Source: Lucinisca nassula
Lineage: Eukaryota; Mollusca; Bivalvia; Lucinida; Lucinidae
NCBI GenBank assembly: GCA_963580285.1
Contig: CAUZLF010000690.1
Span: forward strand, 62,001-126,000
Length of the DNA: 64,000 nucleotides
Reading direction: 5' to 3'
Shown: in pieces, positions 1-10,193 of the stretch
How the letters are laid out: every line of letters begins with the position of its first letter
Numbering within the stretch: the stretch's first letter is position 1
The notes under the pieces: model-generated
Told to the model about the DNA's origin: nothing
The model's input: the letters and a program-made list of their open reading frames with translations, nothing else
Databases searched by the model: none
Made by a program: the position numbers and the translations under genes

Positions 1-2
1 AT

Positions 3-3000
3 AATAGTGAGGTAACAGCCATTATTGGTACCAATGTTATTAGATTGTGCAAACAATCAGATCATGAAACCGATATTCCCAATGAGTGGCAAACAGCATT
101 TGATAGTTTGTGTGATGACACAATACCTGTCAGAACTACCAATAATTATGGTATTCGTTTAGCTCCTGGTGAAGTTAAAACTATACATGGTATTGTTCGT
201 TGCACAAAAGATATACAAAATGCTGTGACAGAACATATAGAAGGCACATTATCAGGTAATTTGACAATATGCCCAAGAGTAGTTTCTTTAAAAGCACATG
301 GTGCGACTGGTAATTTATCTGCTAGAGCAGTACAGATTCCTCCAAAATCTTTATTGTGCTCTCTTTCTAGTGTCAATGTAGTAGATTCATGGACACCTGA
401 TTCTACACAGAAACAGGAACATAAGTCTATGGCTACATCTTTAGATGATATAGGCATCAAGACTTAAGGTGAAAATCTAAATGCTGACCAGTTATTGAGA
501 GCAAAACAAGTTCTTGGTGATTGGTCACATATTTTTTCTACAGGTCCTACAGACTTGGGTAGAACAGATGCCGTTAAACATAAAATAAATTTAACGGATA
601 ATGTTCCTTTTAAAGACCCTTACAGGAGAATCCCTCCAGGATTATACGAAGAAGTGCGACAGCATTTGAAGGAAATGCTTGAGGCAGATGCAATCCGTCC
701 ATCCAGTAGCCCATATTCTTCAAATGTTGTTCTTGTTCGCAAGAAGGATGGCAGTCTTCGTTTTTGTATAGACTTCAGGAAATTGAACAGTCGTACTATT
801 AAAGATGCTTACACATTACCACGCATTGATGACACCATAGATACATTACTTGGTGCAAAATACTTTTCAAAACTGGATTTGCGGAGTGGCTATTGGCAAG
901 TCGAAATTGACGAAGCCGATAAATACAAGACTGCATTCACCGTTGGAAATCTGGGCTTCTTTGAATGCAATCGCATGGCATTTGGACTAACTAATGCTCC
1001 AGCCACATTCCAACGGTTAATGGAGCGTTGTATGGGTGAAATGAATCTCAAGGAATGTCTTATATTCCTTGATGATATTTTAATCTTTTCGAAAAATTTC
1101 GAAGAACACATTTCTAGGCTTGAAGCTGTTTTAACCGTTTAAATCATCATGGTTTAAAACTAAAAGCATCTAAATGTGAGTTTTTTAAGAGTTCAGTTAG
1201 ATACCTTGGCCATGTTGTCAGTGAAAAGGGAGTTGAAACCGATCCCGACAAGAAAGAAGCTTTGATCTCTTGGCCTCAGCCGACTAATGTAAAAGAGCTT
1301 CGTTCATTCTTAGGTTTCACAGGCTATTACAGGCGTTTTATCAAAGACTGTGCACGCATTGTGAAACCTTTGAATGACCTTCTTATAGGGCATCCTACCA
1401 TTAAAATCTCTGACCAATCAAAGAAGAAGAAGAAGAAGAAGTCTGTAGCACCTTGGCAGTGGGGAAATGCTCAACAATTAGCTTTTAAATCTTTAAAAGA
1501 TAAGTTATCTTCACCTCCTGTCTTGGCGTATGCCGATTTTTCGAAACCGTTTATACTCCACACTGACGCTTCTTGTGATGATTTGGGAGCAGTGTTATCC
1601 CAAGAGCATGATGGCATCGAGAAAGTCATTGCCTATGCCAGTAGAGGTCTGAGAAATAGTGAAAAGCTCTATCCAGCCTATAAACTGGAAATTTATGTGT
1701 CTCAAATGGGCTGTGACAGATAAGTTTCATGATTATTTATATGGTAACACTTTTACAGTGTGCACCGATAATAATCCTTTAACTTATGTGTTATCCTCTG
1801 CAAAACTTGATGCTACTGGCCATAGGTGGTTGGCTTCTCTTGGCTCTTATAATTTTCAATTAAAGTATAAGAGTGGTAAGTCAAACGGAGATGCTGACGG
1901 TTTGTCAAGAAGACCTCAGCAAACAGTACAATTATTTCCAGAGGCAGTGAATGCTTTTTGCCAGTCATACACTGTCCAAAGAAATACATGTCCATATGTT
2001 GAAACATTACTTGTTTCACAAGATGACGATGTCTTAGACACACATTCAACCCATTCTCCGGGTTCTTCTCCAGTTTCTTCGGAATTGAAAGACATTAACT
2101 GGCCAAGGGAACAGCTTGCGGATCCAAGCACTGCCAGGATAATCAGTTTACTTAAAACTGGCTTTAGTCCCGAGTACAGTGATCTCAAGATAGAAACGCC
2201 TACTGTTTTAAAATATCTTCGTGAGTGGAAGAAATTTTCACTGGTTGATGGTATTCTGTACAGAAACACCGTATTAGATGGACAGAATACTCGTCAACTG
2301 GTATTGCCTGCTCACTTAAGGGATACTGTCTTGAGACACTAGCACGGTGACCTAGGTCACCAAGGTCCTGATCGAACAATGTCCTTGGTTCGCCAGAGGT
2401 TCTATTGGCCAGGTCTAGAAAGTTGTGTCGAACAGAAGATAAAGAATTGTGTTCGTTGCATTCAACGAAAGACTGTTCCAAAACCAAGTGCTGAACTTGT
2501 GAACATTGTCACTACTCAGCCAATGGAACTGGTTTGTATAGATTTTCTTTCATTGGAGAGGTCAAAGGGCGGCCATGAAAACATTCTAGTGATCACTGAC
2601 CACTTCACAAGAGACGCCCAGGCCTTTCCAACGAGAAACCAGTTAGCAAAGACAGTTGCTAAAGTCCTTTTTGAACAGTTTATCGTTCATTATGGCTTCC
2701 CTGTTCGGCTACATAGTGATCAGGGAAGAAATTTTGAATCGTCTGTTATAAGGGAGTTATGCAGTCTGGCGGGTGTTCAAAAGTCGAGGACCACACCATA
2801 CCACCCTATGGGGAATGGTATGGTTGAAAGGTTCAACCAGACGCTTTTGAACATGCTCGGCACACTGCAAGACAACCACAAACAAGATTGGAAATCCTAC
2901 GTGGCTCCGTTAGTTTATTTTTATAATGCTACCAAACATGATTCCACTGGATACTCTCCATTCTTCTTAATGTTTGGTAGACACCCCCGTCTTGCAGTGG

Positions 3001-3893
3001 ATGCATATTTAGGCCTACAAAGCCCAGCTCAGCCAGATTCTTCAAGGGAACACTATGTTTCCAAATTGAAGAAGCGACTGAACTTTGCTTATAAGGTCGC
3101 TGCAAGGGAAGCTGAAAAGAGTGCCAACCGCAATAAATCAAATTATGATTTAAAAGTAAGAGAAGCAACTCTAGATATAGGGGACCATGTTTTAATTAGA
3201 AATGGTGGATTGCGGGGCAAGCATAAATTGGCAGACAAGTGGGATAAACACCCGTATGTTGTCACTGGTATACCCGATAAAAATGTGCCTGTGTATACTG
3301 TTCAGAGAGAATCAGGTGATTCAACAGTGAAAACATTTCGCAGGAACATGCTGTTACCATTTTCAGTCATACCGGGTATATCAGAGACAAATATAGAGCC
3401 AACTCAGAATGTAAGTCCCGAAACTAAGAAAGTAACCACCAGAAAACAGAAAGCTTTACCCATTTCTGACTCTGATCCTGATTCAGACTCAGACCAATCT
3501 GACTATATCCCAAGATACATTCCTCCACATAGGAGGAATGGGAAAGTAAATTTACCTATTGTTGTTTCATCTCGTGAGAGTGCTGAAAGGTCTATTGCAA
3601 TCAATGATTCTTCTTACCAAGATTCATACGGTAGTTCAGTTATCAGACCATCAGCAGCCATAGGTAGAAGTCTGTTAGACACGACAATTAGTCAGGAGTC
3701 TGATCCATTAGTTAGTCATGGCCATCAATCTTCTTTAGGCAGAACTATGGATCAGTCTGAACAGTCAGTTATAGGTACAGAGCAGGCAGAACAAGATATA
3801 GGACCCCGTAGATCAGGTAGAACTCGTCATCCACCAGATAGATACGGTGATTGGTTGATGAATCAACAGTCTGTCCAGGAATGGTTTGTTTGA
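3..3893 (+). pseudogene. Degenerate Ty3/Gypsy pol (protease end, RT, RNase H, integrase)
   Basis: Reading opens off the window and runs to a stop at 465-467, with an IIGTNVI motif typical of the end of a retropepsin domain. In the same frame after that stop comes the RT (fingers around VLVRKKDGSLRFCIDFRKLN, catalytic FLDD at about 1065). The frame breaks near 1137. The RT connection and RNase H follow in another frame (HTDAS at about 1558), with a second frame break near 1690. The RNase H end (TDNNPLTY) leads to a TAG at 2340-2342, in the middle of the integrase zinc-binding region. Integrase catalytic Asp, Asp and Glu lie in IDFLS, HSDQG and MVERFN. The damage (two stops, two shifts) is light, so the copy is dead but fairly young. 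Assignment to Ty3/Gypsy rests on domain order and RT motifs. Confidence 0.93.
2379..3893 (+). pseudogene. Gypsy integrase segment, longest intact stretch of pol
   Basis: This 504-codon stretch stays open from just after the TAG at 2340. It carries the second half of the HHCC zinc finger (NCVRC), the full DDE catalytic core (Asp in VCIDF, Asp in HSDQG, Glu in MVERFN), and a C-terminal domain around DHVLIRNGG and KWDKHPYVVTG resembling the GPY/F module. The tail has an acidic Asp/Ser-rich stretch and ends with RRSGRTRHPPDRYGDW, a basic motif common at the end of Gypsy pol. The ATG at 2379 is probably an internal Met of the polyprotein rather than a true start. I treat it as part of the dead pol, not as a domesticated gene, since nothing around it suggests host use. 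Confidence 0.88.
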
Positions 3894-4383
3894 TTTTCTT
3901 ATACTGTTTTTATCAAATCCCATACCTTTTAATTTTCAATACAGGGGAGAATGTCATATCAGTAAAGTTTTTTCTGTTTTTGTCTCCTTGCTTTGGTTTT
4001 GTATTGAACATATCCTGACCAAATTTTAAATGCTGAGTTTCAGATATATGTACTGCGGAATTTATGAGCATAAATTCTCATATATGTTGTGATACAAGTT
4101 GATTGTCTCACTTGCATATATATAAAAAGATCAATACTGATTTGCTGTCAGTAATGAATTTTGTTTCAGTGTTGGCATATAAAGCTGTATCTGATTTGGA
4201 TAGCTTTCCAATATCAGCAATCCAGTTTTCAGGATGTCAGCGAATAATAAGCATGTCTGTGATAAAGTACTATTCTGAATTTGTTTGTTTGAAGCTCAGC
4301 TATAACTCAGCTATCATTATTCAATGTAAATATATTTTAATGTTTCAAAATGTCAGGAGCCATTTTTTCAAAGCAGGGGAGAA
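3894..4383 (+). other. Noncoding stretch between pol and 3' LTR with two purine tracts
   Basis: No credible coding potential. It ends with the purine tract AGCAGGGGAGAA directly before the LTR start (TGTCACAG), in the position of a polypurine tract for plus-strand priming. An almost identical tract, ACAGGGGAGAA followed by TGTCATAT, lies at about 3942-3959, some 430 bp upstream. The second tract may mark an internal duplication or an older LTR boundary. Confidence 0.6.
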
Positions 4384-4705
4384 TGTCACAGAGGTCGGTT
4401 TTCCAGTACCGGTAAATATATATCAACGGTATTTCGTAGGACTGGAGTTGGAAACTATACTTATTTTTACTATCGACCAATCAGTACTGCGGTTTTATAA
4501 TTTTGTATGTGAGACGACGAATGATTGGTGTTCCGATAGCCGATAACCTTTGCTAACCTTTCCTTCACTTTACGCGGTTTTGACACAAAGAAAATTTCCA
4601 TCAGCTTCACGCTGAAGATGACAATTTTCGATATATTGTGGTGGTTTTCATAACCACACTCATAAACCATATACGGAGTTTATCGTATTTATGACCCCTG
4701 TGTCA
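4384..4705 (+). repeat. Gypsy 3' LTR, 322 bp
   Basis: Begins TGTCACAG and ends CTGTGTCA, a near-perfect terminal inverted pair with TG...CA ends. A purine tract lies just upstream and CATT just downstream. A second copy lies at 36999-37993, identical over most of its left 270 bp and right 75 bp but split by about 650 bp of extra sequence. A 29-bp segment starting GATATATTGTGG (about 4630) is single here and double there. Confidence 0.85.
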
Positions 4706-4709
4706 CATT
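4706..4709. repeat. Target-site duplication CATT of the Gypsy element
   Basis: CATT follows the LTR end. The same 4 bp stand before and after the related LTR at 36999-37993, and once only in the empty site ACATTGTAAATTTTAC of U2 and U5. Confidence 0.75.
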
Positions 4710-5163
4710 GTAAATTTTACCATCGAAAAAAATGAAAATTTTAAAATGAATAAAAATGATATTTTTCTTAATTCTGCTGAAAATTAAACCTGTGGGTACA
4801 CGTTAGAGCCACTTCATCGAGGTTGTTCGAACGAATATCCATATTCTATATTTAAGACCAGGAATAAGAAAAATAAGGTTTTCCACTGTAAACCTTAGTT
4901 TTGCTATATATTAAAGAAGGGTTCAGGGGGGTCAGAATTATAAAGGCATGTATTCATGTTGTGGTCCAGTTGTTCAAAGCATCTTTAGCTTAACGAGTTT
5001 ATTAAGGGTCAAATTGAGAACTTCTAAGTCGTGCCAAATTTATAGCATACCATTTGAGAATTCAGAGTTGCATTTACTTGGTTTATGTTCTTGAATAAGA
5101 GAACATACTATTATTTAGGGGTAACTTACATTAAATACTGTAGATATACTGCAGAACCGTCAT
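4710..5163. other. Intronic unit flank of U1
   Basis: No coding signal. AT-rich sequence conserved in U2, U4 and U5. Around 4793-4850 it holds a decayed copy of the hairpin that is well preserved at 15556-15608. About 4910-4960 matches the 52-bp element that is tandemly doubled in U2 and U5 but single here. Confidence 0.6.
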
Positions 5164-5645
5164 AAAAGTTAACATTTGAATCATAGTAATTCAAAGAACT
5201 TTGAATTACTTTTATAGTTGGAATAATTAAAATTCGAATTAAGATAGTTCTGGGACTTTGAATTTTCCTAAAAGTGCAATGAATGAAATTTGAACTATTA
5301 TAGTTCTAGGACTTTGAATTTTCCTGAAGCCGGAATAATTAAAATTTGAATTATGATAGTTCTAGGACTTTGAATTGTACTTAATATGGAATTATTCAAA
5401 TTTGAATTATGATAGTTCTGCGACTTTCAGTTTTCCTTAAGTTGGAATGATTGAAACTTTGAATTATGATAGTTCAGGGACTTTGAGATTTCCTTCAGTT
5501 GGAATGATTGAATTTGAATTATGACAGTTCTGGGCTGAGATTTTATATTTTCTTTAAGTTGTAATGATTGAAATTTGAATGATGATAAGTCTAGGATTTT
5601 GAATTATCCTTAAGTTGGAATGATTAAAGTTTGAGTTATAGTATG
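5164..5645 (+). repeat. 56-bp AT-rich minisatellite upstream of exon A, U1
   Basis: About eight diverged copies of a unit built on TTGGAATGATTGAAATTTGA and ATGATAGTTCTAGGACTTTG, with a period near 56 bp. It ends some 50 bp before the acceptor of exon A. The stretch from the conserved AACATTTGAA to the exon is 528 bp, exactly as in U4. Confidence 0.85.
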
Positions 5646-5698
5646 ATTGCAGTTTGAGTTATTGTTCTGGTGAGTATTTATATTCCGCGTCATTTCAG

Positions 5699-5861
5699 TA
5701 CCTCCAACAGCTTCCGTCGGACAGCGAGTCAAATTGGCTGAGCGTGGTTCCTATGTTGAATTGCGGTGTAATGTCACAGGCTCTCCAAACCCTACAGTAC
5801 GCTGGACAAAGGATGGCGGAGAGCTGCAAGGCAAACACAGGGTACAGGATGGTGTACTCAC
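5699..5861 (+). CDS. Ig-domain exon A, unit U1
   Basis: Internal exon with acceptor TTTCAG and donor GTAAG, coding for the first part of an I-set immunoglobulin domain of an extracellular, perlecan-like protein. It starts phase 1 and ends phase 2 (2 + 53 codons + 2 nt). Counting from the first full codon, the domain Cys is residue 23 (VELRCNV), the core Trp is residue 35 (VRWTKDGG), and an N-glycosylation sequon NVT lies at 24-26. It ends in QDGVLT, before the E/F strands coded by exon B 559 nt downstream. The WTKDGG and HRVQDGVLTI style resembles perlecan domain IV, but hemicentin or another Ig-repeat protein is possible. Intact reading frame. Confidence 0.85.
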
Positions 5862-6420
5862 GTAAGACTGCTTATCTATTTATTCACAGATGACCATCAT
5901 TATCGCTGAGTGAATAGGAATGAAAGTTTTAATTTCAGATAACATTTGTTTGAGAAAGAAAAAAGCTGAATTGTATGAAGTAAACAGAAAACTAAACCAA
6001 CATGGTCATAAATTAATTTTTAATTGTTACATGTAGTTTGATGTAATGTAATCAAGTGTCTATATACGGGCATCCAATTGAATGACGAAATTTGTTATAA
6101 CAACACAACAGTTTCAGTGGAACGTATCCAAAGCTCAAAATGATACATGTTGATGGAGATATTGACGAATATTGTATTTATGTTGTGGTTTGAGCCTGGC
6201 TCAGGTAACATGAGATATCATATTCTGCAAGGGGAGGTCAGACGGTTTTTCCGGGTAACCTCTGATTAATGATCGGCTCAAATTATGTGAAATAATCTTG
6301 AAATGGCCATGAAAGCAAAAAAAAAACTAAATAAAAAAATAACATGAATGATATATGCCTTTTACCTCAGCAGCATCACTATAAGGAGGTTGAAATGTAC
6401 TTTGACATTTTATTAAACAG
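5862..6420 (+). other. Intron between exons A and B, U1 (with SINE tail)
   Basis: Phase-2 GT/AG intron of 559 nt. From about 6185 to 6335 it holds the 3' part of a tRNA-derived SINE (GGTTTGAGCCTGGCTCAGG, then GATCGGCTCAAATTATGTG and an A-rich end), related to the better copy at 8721-8962. The same remnant lies in U2-U5 and has been deleted from U6. Confidence 0.75.
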
Positions 6421-6518
6421 AATCTACAATGTTGATGTGACTGACAGAGGGCGTTACATCTGTACAGCCAGCAGCTCTGCTGGAACTGCAAGTGACTATG
6501 TAATGCTAGATTTGAGAA
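6421..6518 (+). CDS. Ig-domain exon B, unit U1
   Basis: 98-nt exon after TATTAAACAG and before the strong donor GTAAGT. It completes the Ig domain opened by exon A: IYNVDVTDRGRYICTAS holds the DxGxYxC motif, with Cys 68 pairing with Cys 23, and the domain ends SAGTASDYVMLDLR (G strand). Exons A and B add to 261 nt, an 87-residue domain. The outer intron phases are both 1, so the pair can be skipped or added without changing frame. Confidence 0.85.
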
Positions 6519-7525
6519 GTAAGTAATTACATAAGTGTCCTGACGTACTGATATGTCATCTTGCATTGAGGTACCAGTTATAAATCAAACATTAACGAAT
6601 ACCTAAGGATAACTTTTTATACACTAGGTGTTCTGAATAAAACGTTCCTTTTAGATGTGACATAGTGCAAATTTTACAGTCCTCCTTTGCCTAATGTGTT
6701 TGAGAGTTGAGTCTTTATCATTAGGTCTCTCACCATTGTGGTTTGAGCCTCGCTCAGATCACAAGTTGCGCCATGTTCCGCACCCGAAGGTCTTGTGACA
6801 TTTCTCCGGGTACTCTCCTTTTTGCCCATGTATGATTAAGGATCAACTCTAAATAAGTGAAGTTATAGTGAAAGGGCTGTAAACCAAAAACAACAAAGAA
6901 AACACAAGAAAGCACACATTATATTGCTCCAGGGCCGATATTAGTGTGATCTTTTTTCCACATTTCTGCTCAAAACATACATTGTTTGTGCTGGTTAGAG
7001 AGGTTCAAAAGTGGTTTTAAGATCACTTTTGAACAGTCCCAAAGGTGGTCTCTGACCAGATGACAGTGTATGCAGAGTAAGTGAGTGAGTGAGTTTTAGT
7101 TTTACGTCCCACCAACACCTAAGGTCGTTCGGAGACGGGACCTCGGTTTAAAGACTCGTCCTAAGGCCATCAGTGTATGCAGAAAAGACAAAGAAAGAAT
7201 AACTGTAATCTACTAAATAAGCTTCTCAAAGTAAATTTAGTCTTAATTTTAGGTGGTCGTAATAGCGGAATTTTACTGTATATGAAGTTGGGTTCACAGA
7301 GGTCTTCATTTCACGGACATGATCTTTTACGTCTGTAAAAGAATACATTTTGTCACATGTAGCATGTTTTGATAAATAAAACTTCAACTGACTCTTAAAA
7401 TTGCATGTCAGACTGCGAAGACTTTGTTCAAGTCCTGTTTAATTGTCATTTAATGCGAAAGCTAATGAAAATAAGTCTAAACACTAGCTTATTTTATTCT
7501 CAAGGACTCTTTAGTCAGTGGCGCA
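6519..7525. other. Intron after U1: decayed SINE and 95-bp insert
   Basis: No coding signal. About 6690-6900 is a decayed tRNA-derived SINE (GGCCTAATG, GGTTTGAGCCTCGCTCAG, A-rich tail). About 7015-7050 repeats the motif AGATCACTTTTGAACAGTCC, which is found in most units. Confidence 0.7.
7064..7182. mobile_element. 95-bp insertion with 12-bp target duplications, U1
   Basis: CAGTGTATGCAG occurs at 7064-7075 and 7171-7182 around a 95-bp insert containing GAGTGAGTGAGTTTTAG and TTTTACGTCCCACC, a motif type common in molluscan SINEs. The same insert with the same duplications lies at 40704-40822 in U4. U2 (18148), U3 (27947) and U6 show the uninterrupted target. Confidence 0.85.
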
Positions 7526-8720
7526 TTGGGGCTTGAATAAATAGGGGCTTGAATAAATAGACTGGGCTGCATTGTGCTTCCGGGCAGAGCTGAAACCAAC
7601 CAATTTTTTTCTGAGAAGGTGTAAAATAGGAGTAGAGGCAATGATCAGGAAACGATACAATTCCTACAGCTCCCATCAGAGACACCAAAGGGAAAGAAAC
7701 ACAAACATGAAGCAAGAGACCCAAACAGAAACACTAACAGCGGAAAACCAAAAAGACAGTTACTTTCCCACAAAATGGCCAAAAGGCAATCCAAAATAAA
7801 ATAATATAAGCGACACAAACACCCAAAGACAAATCATAACAAAAATAAACCGCGACAGAAGAACCGCCTTGGAACGATCAGCGGAAACGAATTCCACTGG
7901 GGGGCTTAAATCAATTTTTCGTGACCACAATCCTCGCCCTTACTTGCGTCGCGATTAAGACAAATAATTTGTTCAGTCCGTATGAAGGCTTCCTAACTCA
8001 TCAGTGCAACATCTCCGTGAACACAAACATCAAACAACCACAGAGATGAAACAACGATGAGCACTCGACAGCAAGCAACCACTGAAATTCTTGAGCAAAA
8101 GAAAACCAACAGTTCGACTCCAATGTGCCCGACCAGAGGCAGAGCATCAGGTACCAACCAACATAAGCCTTTACGTTGGAACCGTCATAGAATCTGAGGC
8201 CTGACCCACCGGCGTGCAATTAAAGAGGGAAGCAACGCTGTCAACCGTGATCGGGTTAACTACCATGCATGCAGTCTGTCGTAGAACATTTATGTGGTAC
8301 CCAATCTTTTTATATCGAAGAATGATTTTTCGAAATTGGGTGCTGAAGTCATTGCGGTTATAAATGTTCAAAATTTATATACTAAGTCACCATAAAATTC
8401 GGATTCCGATACACCTTGTTGCAGAAGAGATTTAAGTCCAGTATTAAATTTTGAAATTAAATCAGAATGGCGTCTATAAAGTTTTGAAAAGGCTCTGCGT
8501 AGTTTATGGTACCGATAACCCTGATTAAGAAGCCTGTCCAGTAATAATGCTGCGCGTCAGACAGCCCCTTACACCATAACAGTTTCTTTGTGTGGTAGGG
8601 CTTGAGATGTCAGTTCATCTCGTGTCGATTACAAGTACAACAAAATCAGAAGCAACGTTTCCAAAATGACCTAAATAGTGTTGACTGGGACATAAAACAT
8701 CAACACAAACAACACGAACA
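7526..8720 (-). mobile_element. SINE-like element split by a 5'-truncated Penelope-like copy, U1
   Basis: The outer element shares its ends with the 301-bp SINE at 13809-14109: left half at 7526-7620 (ACTGGGCTGCATTGTGCTTCC) and right half at about 8527-8720 (GGCTTGAGATGTCAGTTCATC). Between them, read on the minus strand, is the 3' third of the Penelope-like element: coding remnants GYRYHKLRRAF, EFYGDLVYKF and RQTACMVVNP, then its 3' region. Truncation at the 5' side fits target-primed reverse transcription. Confidence 0.8.
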
Positions 8721-8972
8721 AAAATACGGGCCTCCGTGGCCTAATGGATAAGAGCGCTGACTCTTAGTCATTAGGTCTCTCACCGCCGTGGGTTCGAGCC
8801 TCGCTCGGGTCACGTGTGAGACGCCAAGTCCTGCAACGGAAGGTCAGGTGGTTTTTCTCCGGGTACTCCGGTTTTCGCCCACCTATGATTAACGATCGGC
8901 TCGATATGAGTGAAATAATCTTGAAAGGGCCGTAAAACCCAAACCAAAAAAAAAAAGAAAAAAACACGAACA
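8711..8972 (+). mobile_element. tRNA-derived SINE with 10-bp target duplications (U1 only)
   Basis: AACACGAACA stands at 8711-8720 and again at 8963-8972. Between them is a SINE with a tRNA-like head (A-box region TGGCCTAATGGAT, B box GGTTCGAGCC at 8791-8800), a body with CTCCGGGTACTCCGG and GATTAACGATCGGCTCG, and an A-rich 3' end. The corresponding places in U2, U4 and U6 read straight through. Confidence 0.88.
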
Positions 8973-9667
8973 AATAACACACCCATTTGATATAGAGCTT
9001 TTTTACATATCCACCAAATTTATTTATTTTTTTCTGATGAAAGGTTTTCGTATTTTTAGCTCGCCTCACGAAAGTAATGGGGTGGGGGCTATTGCCATAC
9101 CCCCGGGCCTCCATCGTCAGCGTCAGGTCGGCGTCAGCGTCAGCGTCGGCGTCGTCGGCAGCGTCGGCGTCCGCATTTGGTTAAGGTTTATTTACAAGCT
9201 CTTATATGTGATATTTTACAAGTTTATTTTGAATATATACTGAGCCAAACACATAACGCAACACAGGTATGGTTAAATTTTCGTGGTAATGTCTGGTGCA
9301 GGATAATCTGGATGACATATGTTGCTAAACTATCACCAATGAATGATTTGGTTTCATTGATTTCGTTTTCCAGAGCATGGCTTATGGTGGTCGAAACCGA
9401 TTGGTCAAAACAGTAATTTTGATTCCATGCGCTTCCGAAGACATCTGGAATGCCAATTTTTCAAGATTTCCTTCTTAAACGATCCCCCAAAAAGGAAAGA
9501 TTATGTGATTTAAAAATGTCTTTCACATTGTCTCAAAATTTAACGAGAAAGTTCTAACGAGAGACATGTTGGCGTTTTTACTGAACATTCCATAGGCAAC
9601 AATAGAAAATTAAAGTGGTGACAAATTCCAACAGTGGGATTTTCAAATGAAAACCTTGTGAACCCCG
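8973..9667 (+). repeat. Dispersed repeat with GTC-rich head, U1
   Basis: Starts near 9057 with AGCTCGCCTCACGAAAG, followed by a run of GTCAGC/GTCGGC triplets (9115-9175) and then sequence conserved in all units (ACAAGCTCTTATATGTG). No coding support. Compared with U4, about 2 kb is missing after 9667 (CCCCGT joined to AAATAACT); the missing part holds the tRNA-like sequence and the 147-bp array. Confidence 0.7.
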
Positions 9668-10072
9668 TAAATAACTATAATACCATTCTGTTCAGGCCCA
9701 TATATTTAATCAAAGCACTGAGAGTACTAGGTTTGGAAAATGATCCTGAATGGTGATTAAGAATGATAACATCCCCTTCAACCCTTACGTTCCTGTACTG
9801 TAAACAAACAATATAAACCCTGATTAGACACTGTATTATGCGTCGTCTTACCATTAAATTCCAGTACTGTAAGCAAACATTGTAGACACTGATCAGGTGC
9901 CGTGTAATTTAACGTCTAATCTGAGTCTACACTGTTAGCCAAGCCCAATCCATGAGATAATCCTATTAGGCAACACAGTGATCTGACTGCGATAAAATTG
10001 ACGCTGCTATTTTCTAAAATACAAAGTTATCTTGACTTCCTATAAATCAGTTATAGTCATGTGGACTATTAT
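9668..10072. other. Intronic repeat with hairpin remnant, U1
   Basis: Conserved in all five long intron segments. About 9868-9940 contains a hairpin-type repeat starting near AACATTGTAGACACTGATC and ending CTACACTGTTAGCC, a degenerate member of the foldback family best preserved at 57285-57346. Confidence 0.6.
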
Positions 10073-10193
10073 GGGTGTGAGGGGTGGATGGAAAAATCCG
10101 TCCCGAGGGTCATTGTCCGCCATCCCCAGGCTTGCTTAGTGATGCCGGACAGTGATCCCGAGGAACTGATTTTTCTATCCACCCCTCACACCC
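10073..10193. repeat. 121-bp palindrome heading a dispersed element, U1
   Basis: Inverted repeat with arms near 55 bp: GGGTGTGAGGGGTGGATGG at one end, CCACCCCTCACACCC at the other, around ATCCGTCCCGAGGG. The same palindrome lies at 23984, 31650, 45425 and 56219. Confidence 0.88.

Larger units (their letters stand above)
1..4705 (+). mobile_element. Ty3/Gypsy LTR retrotransposon, 3' part (5' end off window)
   Basis: The stretch shows the Ty3/Gypsy order: end of protease, reverse transcriptase, RNase H, integrase, then a purine-rich tract and a 3' LTR. gag, most of protease and the 5' LTR lie left of the window. The element ends in TG...CA at 4705 and is followed by CATT, which matches the 4-bp duplication around the related LTR at 36999-37993. 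The coding part has two stops and two frame breaks, so this copy cannot encode an intact polyprotein. The empty target site can be seen in the paralogous units at about 15485 and 51122. Confidence 0.93.

Noticed and set aside
5654..5893. 79-residue open frame over exon A of U1 in another frame
   Set aside because: The Ig frame uses codons starting at 5701, and the splice sites exclude the rest.
6344..6526. 60-residue open frame covering exon B with an upstream ATG
   Set aside because: The reading frame is real only from 6421; the ATG and first residues are intron sequence before the acceptor.
7572..8371. Open frames such as a YNSYSSHQRHQRERNTNMKQ peptide and minus-strand Cys-rich peptides
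   Set aside because: They lie in the noncoding 3' region and truncated coding remnant of the Penelope-like element and recur in every copy.
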